Below are positions 30,336 to 32,014 of a stretch of 32,014 bases of DNA, one piece after another. Under the pieces are notes generated by a model. That model made no database searches. It was given only the letters and a program-made list of their open reading frames with translations, and was not told the origin of the DNA. The translations under genes were made by a program, and so were the position numbers. The number at the start of each line of letters is the position of its first letter. Positions within the stretch are counted from its first letter, which is position 1. Source of the DNA: Alicyclobacillus suci. GTDB lineage: Bacteria > Bacillota > Bacilli > Alicyclobacillales > Alicyclobacillaceae. The stretch spans positions 1-32,014 of the forward strand of contig NZ_JAFMTW010000041.1 in the NCBI RefSeq assembly GCF_017329615.1. Reading direction: 5' to 3'.

Positions 30336-30994
30336 TGATGGGTTATTATGATGATGATTATTTAATGTTGTCTGGCATACAGCATTTTCAATTTTGTAAA
30401 CGACAATGGGCGTTTATCCATATTGAGCAGCAATGGGCAGAGAATATTAGAACCCTTGAGGGTGAGTACCTTCATCGAAACGCGGATCAACCGTTTACGC
30501 GAGAGAAAAGGAAAGATAAGATCATCGTCCGCGCACTGCCTGTGAAGTCCGAACAATTGAGAATATCGGGCATTTGCGATGTGGTGGAGTTCATCAGAGA
30601 TGAGCGCGGTGTAGAAATTAGTGGTGCTGAAGGGAAGTACGTCGCGTATCCAGTTGAATATAAGCGTGGCAAACCGAAAAGGAACGACGAGGACATTTTA
30701 CAATTGGCTGCACAGGCCATCTGCCTTGAGGAAATGCTGTTGTGCGACGTCAGTAAGGGTTATCTGTTTTACGATGAGATGAAACATCGTGTAGAAGTTG
30801 CATTAACTGCCGATATCAAAAGCAAAGTGAGAATCATTGTGGCTGAAATGCAGGATTATTATAGGCGTCGGCATACACCGAAAGTGAAGACCGGGCCTTT
30901 TTGCCGAAATTGTTCCCTTCAACATATCTGTTTGCCGGAGCTGATGAATAAGCACACCGTTCAAAGTTATATTGAGGGGAAAATCAGAGAATGA
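30335..30994 (+). CDS. cas4: Cas4 adaptation nuclease
   Basis: A RecB-like, iron-sulfur exonuclease that trims prespacers so that they carry the right PAM side. The 219-residue protein has its first cluster cysteine at Cys21 (FQFCKRQWAF) and the other three near the C-terminus (Cys190, Cys193, Cys199 in FCRNCSLQHIC). Between these lie the nuclease residues in GICDVVEF and PVEYKRGKPK and the helix QLAAQAICLEEML. The start overlaps the cas7 stop and the end overlaps cas1 in ATGA, so cas7-cas4-cas1 are translationally coupled. Nothing looks broken in Cas4 itself. Confidence 0.95.
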   Translation: MMGYYDDDYLMLSGIQHFQFCKRQWAFIHIEQQWAENIRTLEGEYLHRNADQPFTREKRKDKIIVRALPVKSEQLRISGICDVVEFIRDERGVEISGAEGKYVAYPVEYKRGKPKRNDEDILQLAAQAICLEEMLLCDVSKGYLFYDEMKHRVEVALTADIKSKVRIIVAEMQDYYRRRHTPKVKTGPFCRNCSLQHICLPELMNKHTVQSYIEGKIRE

Positions 30995-31932
30995 AAAAGT
31001 TGCTTAATACGTTGTTCATTACACAGCCTGATGTTTATTTATCCTTAGATGGCGAAAACATTGTGCTGCTAAAAGAACATGAAAAGCTTGGCCGTCGACC
31101 GATGCATAACCTGGAGGCCATCGTCTCATTTGGTTATACCGGGGCTAGCCCGGCACTTATTGGATATTGCGCAGAACGCAATATCCAATTGGTGTTTTTC
31201 ACGATGAATGGCCGATTTCTCGCTAGAATCATTGGGGCCAGCAAAGGCAATGTTGTCTTGCGGAAAAAACAGTATCACATTTCAGAAGATGAGTTCCTAT
31301 CGGCAAAAATTGCACGGAATTTTATCGTCGGAAAAATCTACAACCACAAGTGGATTATTGAAAGAATGACTCGGGATTACCCACTTCGTATTGATGTGGC
31401 GAAGTTTAAAATGGTTTCCCAAAAGCTGTCCGACCTCATCGTGGAGATCAGGGAATGTGAGGATTTAGAAAGATTAAGGGGACTAGAAGGGCAGGCGGCC
31501 ACAAGTTACAATCAGCTATTTGATTCCATGATTCTTCAGCAGAAAGAGGATTTTTATTTCTATGCAAGGTCGCGTAGACCACCGTTGGACAACGTGAATG
31601 CCATGCTGTCATTGGCTTATTCATTGTTAGCGAATGATGTAGCGTCGGCGTTGGAGGGTGTTGGTTTGGATGCATACGTGGGATTTTTGCATCGGGATCG
31701 ACCTGGACGCGCCTCATTGGCGTTGGATGTGATGGAGGAACTGCGCGGTGTCTATGCGGATAAATTTGTATTGTCGTTGATTAACAGGAAAATCGTGAAT
31801 AAGGACGATTTCCTCAAGAAAGAGAACGGGGCGGTGCTTATGCGGGATGAGGCAAGAAAGAAATTTCTAACCGCATGGCAAAACAAGAAGCAAGAGAAAA
31901 TTACTCATCCTTATCTAGGGGCTGCTGAATGA
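30991..31932 (+). CDS. cas1: Cas1 integrase (type I-C), C-terminus truncated or replaced
   Basis: The spacer-integration nuclease. The N-terminal beta domain (TLFITQPDVYLSLDGENIVLL) and the alpha domain are clear, with the metal-binding residues Glu166 (LRGLEGQAA), His234 (VGFLHRDRPGRASLALDVMEELR) and the acidic cluster Asp246/Glu249/Glu250. The reading frame stops at residue 313 with KITHPYLGAAE. Type I-C Cas1 proteins are normally about 340 residues and carry a further ~30 residues after the THPF/THPYL motif, ending in a PPFxWK-like tail. That tail is missing here in all three forward frames. The catalytic core is intact, but integration, which needs Cas2 as well, may be impaired. No cas2 follows in the window. 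Confidence 0.92.
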   Translation: MKKLLNTLFITQPDVYLSLDGENIVLLKEHEKLGRRPMHNLEAIVSFGYTGASPALIGYCAERNIQLVFFTMNGRFLARIIGASKGNVVLRKKQYHISEDEFLSAKIARNFIVGKIYNHKWIIERMTRDYPLRIDVAKFKMVSQKLSDLIVEIRECEDLERLRGLEGQAATSYNQLFDSMILQQKEDFYFYARSRRPPLDNVNAMLSLAYSLLANDVASALEGVGLDAYVGFLHRDRPGRASLALDVMEELRGVYADKFVLSLINRKIVNKDDFLKKENGAVLMRDEARKKFLTAWQNKKQEKITHPYLGAAE

Positions 31933-32014
31933 TCTATGCAACAACCTTGCTTATGTCGAAATCCGTTCCGAAGAGTTCATCGAGTATGAGCCAAAAAAGA
32001 AGCCGTAACCTCTT
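31915..32014. other. Non-cas sequence at the cas1 3' junction, possible insertion-sequence end
   Basis: Cas1 similarity ends at CTAG (31915-31918). The sequence after it, beginning GGGCTGCTGAATGATC, matches neither the Cas1 tail nor a Cas2 start. Many insertion sequences have termini of the GGG/CCTGTTGAA type, and several use CTAG-like targets. A minus-strand frame is open from the window edge to a stop at 31934, 16 bases from the junction (ending FGTDFDISKVVA). A plus-strand frame from 31919 also reads 28 codons to a stop at 32006. Either could be part of a transposase or another gene. The window ends too soon to decide. Confidence 0.35.

Noticed and set aside
31933..32014. Start of cas2
   Set aside because: No frame gives the Cas2 N-terminal pattern (a hydrophobic strand ending in TYD). 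The segment is therefore left unassigned.

Overview
The window reads as chromosomal DNA of an aerobic, endospore-forming member of the Bacilli. Spore genes are scattered through it (an alpha/beta-type SASP, a complete GerA-type germinant receptor operon, a Spo0E-like regulator, DUF4183 proteins, a cysteine-rich coat-type protein), Shine-Dalgarno sites are strong, and base composition is moderate. An Alicyclobacillus-like host fits, but this is an inference from gene content and protein style, not from a marker gene.

Layout, region by region. (1) 1-4.4 kb: a GNAT acetyltransferase and a convergent cysteine-rich four-helix-bundle protein; a MetA-type homoserine acyltransferase with the acetyl-CoA-specific glutamate; a CDF metal exporter followed by an orphan heme-copper-oxidase subunit IV-like protein and a small membrane protein. 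(2) 4.5-8.0 kb: Spo0E-like protein, an unusual Lgt-family protein, an AlkA-type DNA glycosylase, a polysaccharide deacetylase on the minus strand and the SASP gene, divided by clear intrinsic terminators and a SigG-like promoter. (3) 8.1-10.5 kb, minus strand: hxlR-type regulator, then queD-queE-HAD hydrolase, the first steps of 7-deazaguanine (queuosine) synthesis. (4) 10.7-17.1 kb, plus strand: a cobalamin block. A CobT-BluB fusion makes and activates dimethylbenzimidazole. A SigA promoter, an AdoCbl riboswitch and a terminator then control btuF-btuC-btuD-cobU-cobS. Together these take up corrinoid and build the lower loop. (5) 17.1-18.4 kb, minus: a histidine phosphatase translationally coupled to an AIM24 protein. 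(6) 18.6-23.7 kb, minus: gerA-gerC-gerD(2TM)-gerB from a SigG-like promoter, followed by two DUF4183 genes. (7) 23.8-32.0 kb, plus: a small ABM-family protein, then a type I-C CRISPR-Cas operon cas3-cas5-cas8c-cas7-cas4-cas1. The cas1 reading frame stops about 30 residues short of its family's usual C-terminus. The sequence after that point is unrelated to cas1 or cas2 and looks like the edge of an inserted element. No repeat-spacer array is present in the window.

Most notable for follow-up: the truncated cas1 and its junction, the separate promoter between cas3 and cas5, the CobT-BluB fusion lying just outside the riboswitch operon, the Lgt-like protein lacking canonical residues, the germination operon with unusual order and duplicated translation-initiation sequence, and several exact palindromes in divergent promoter regions.
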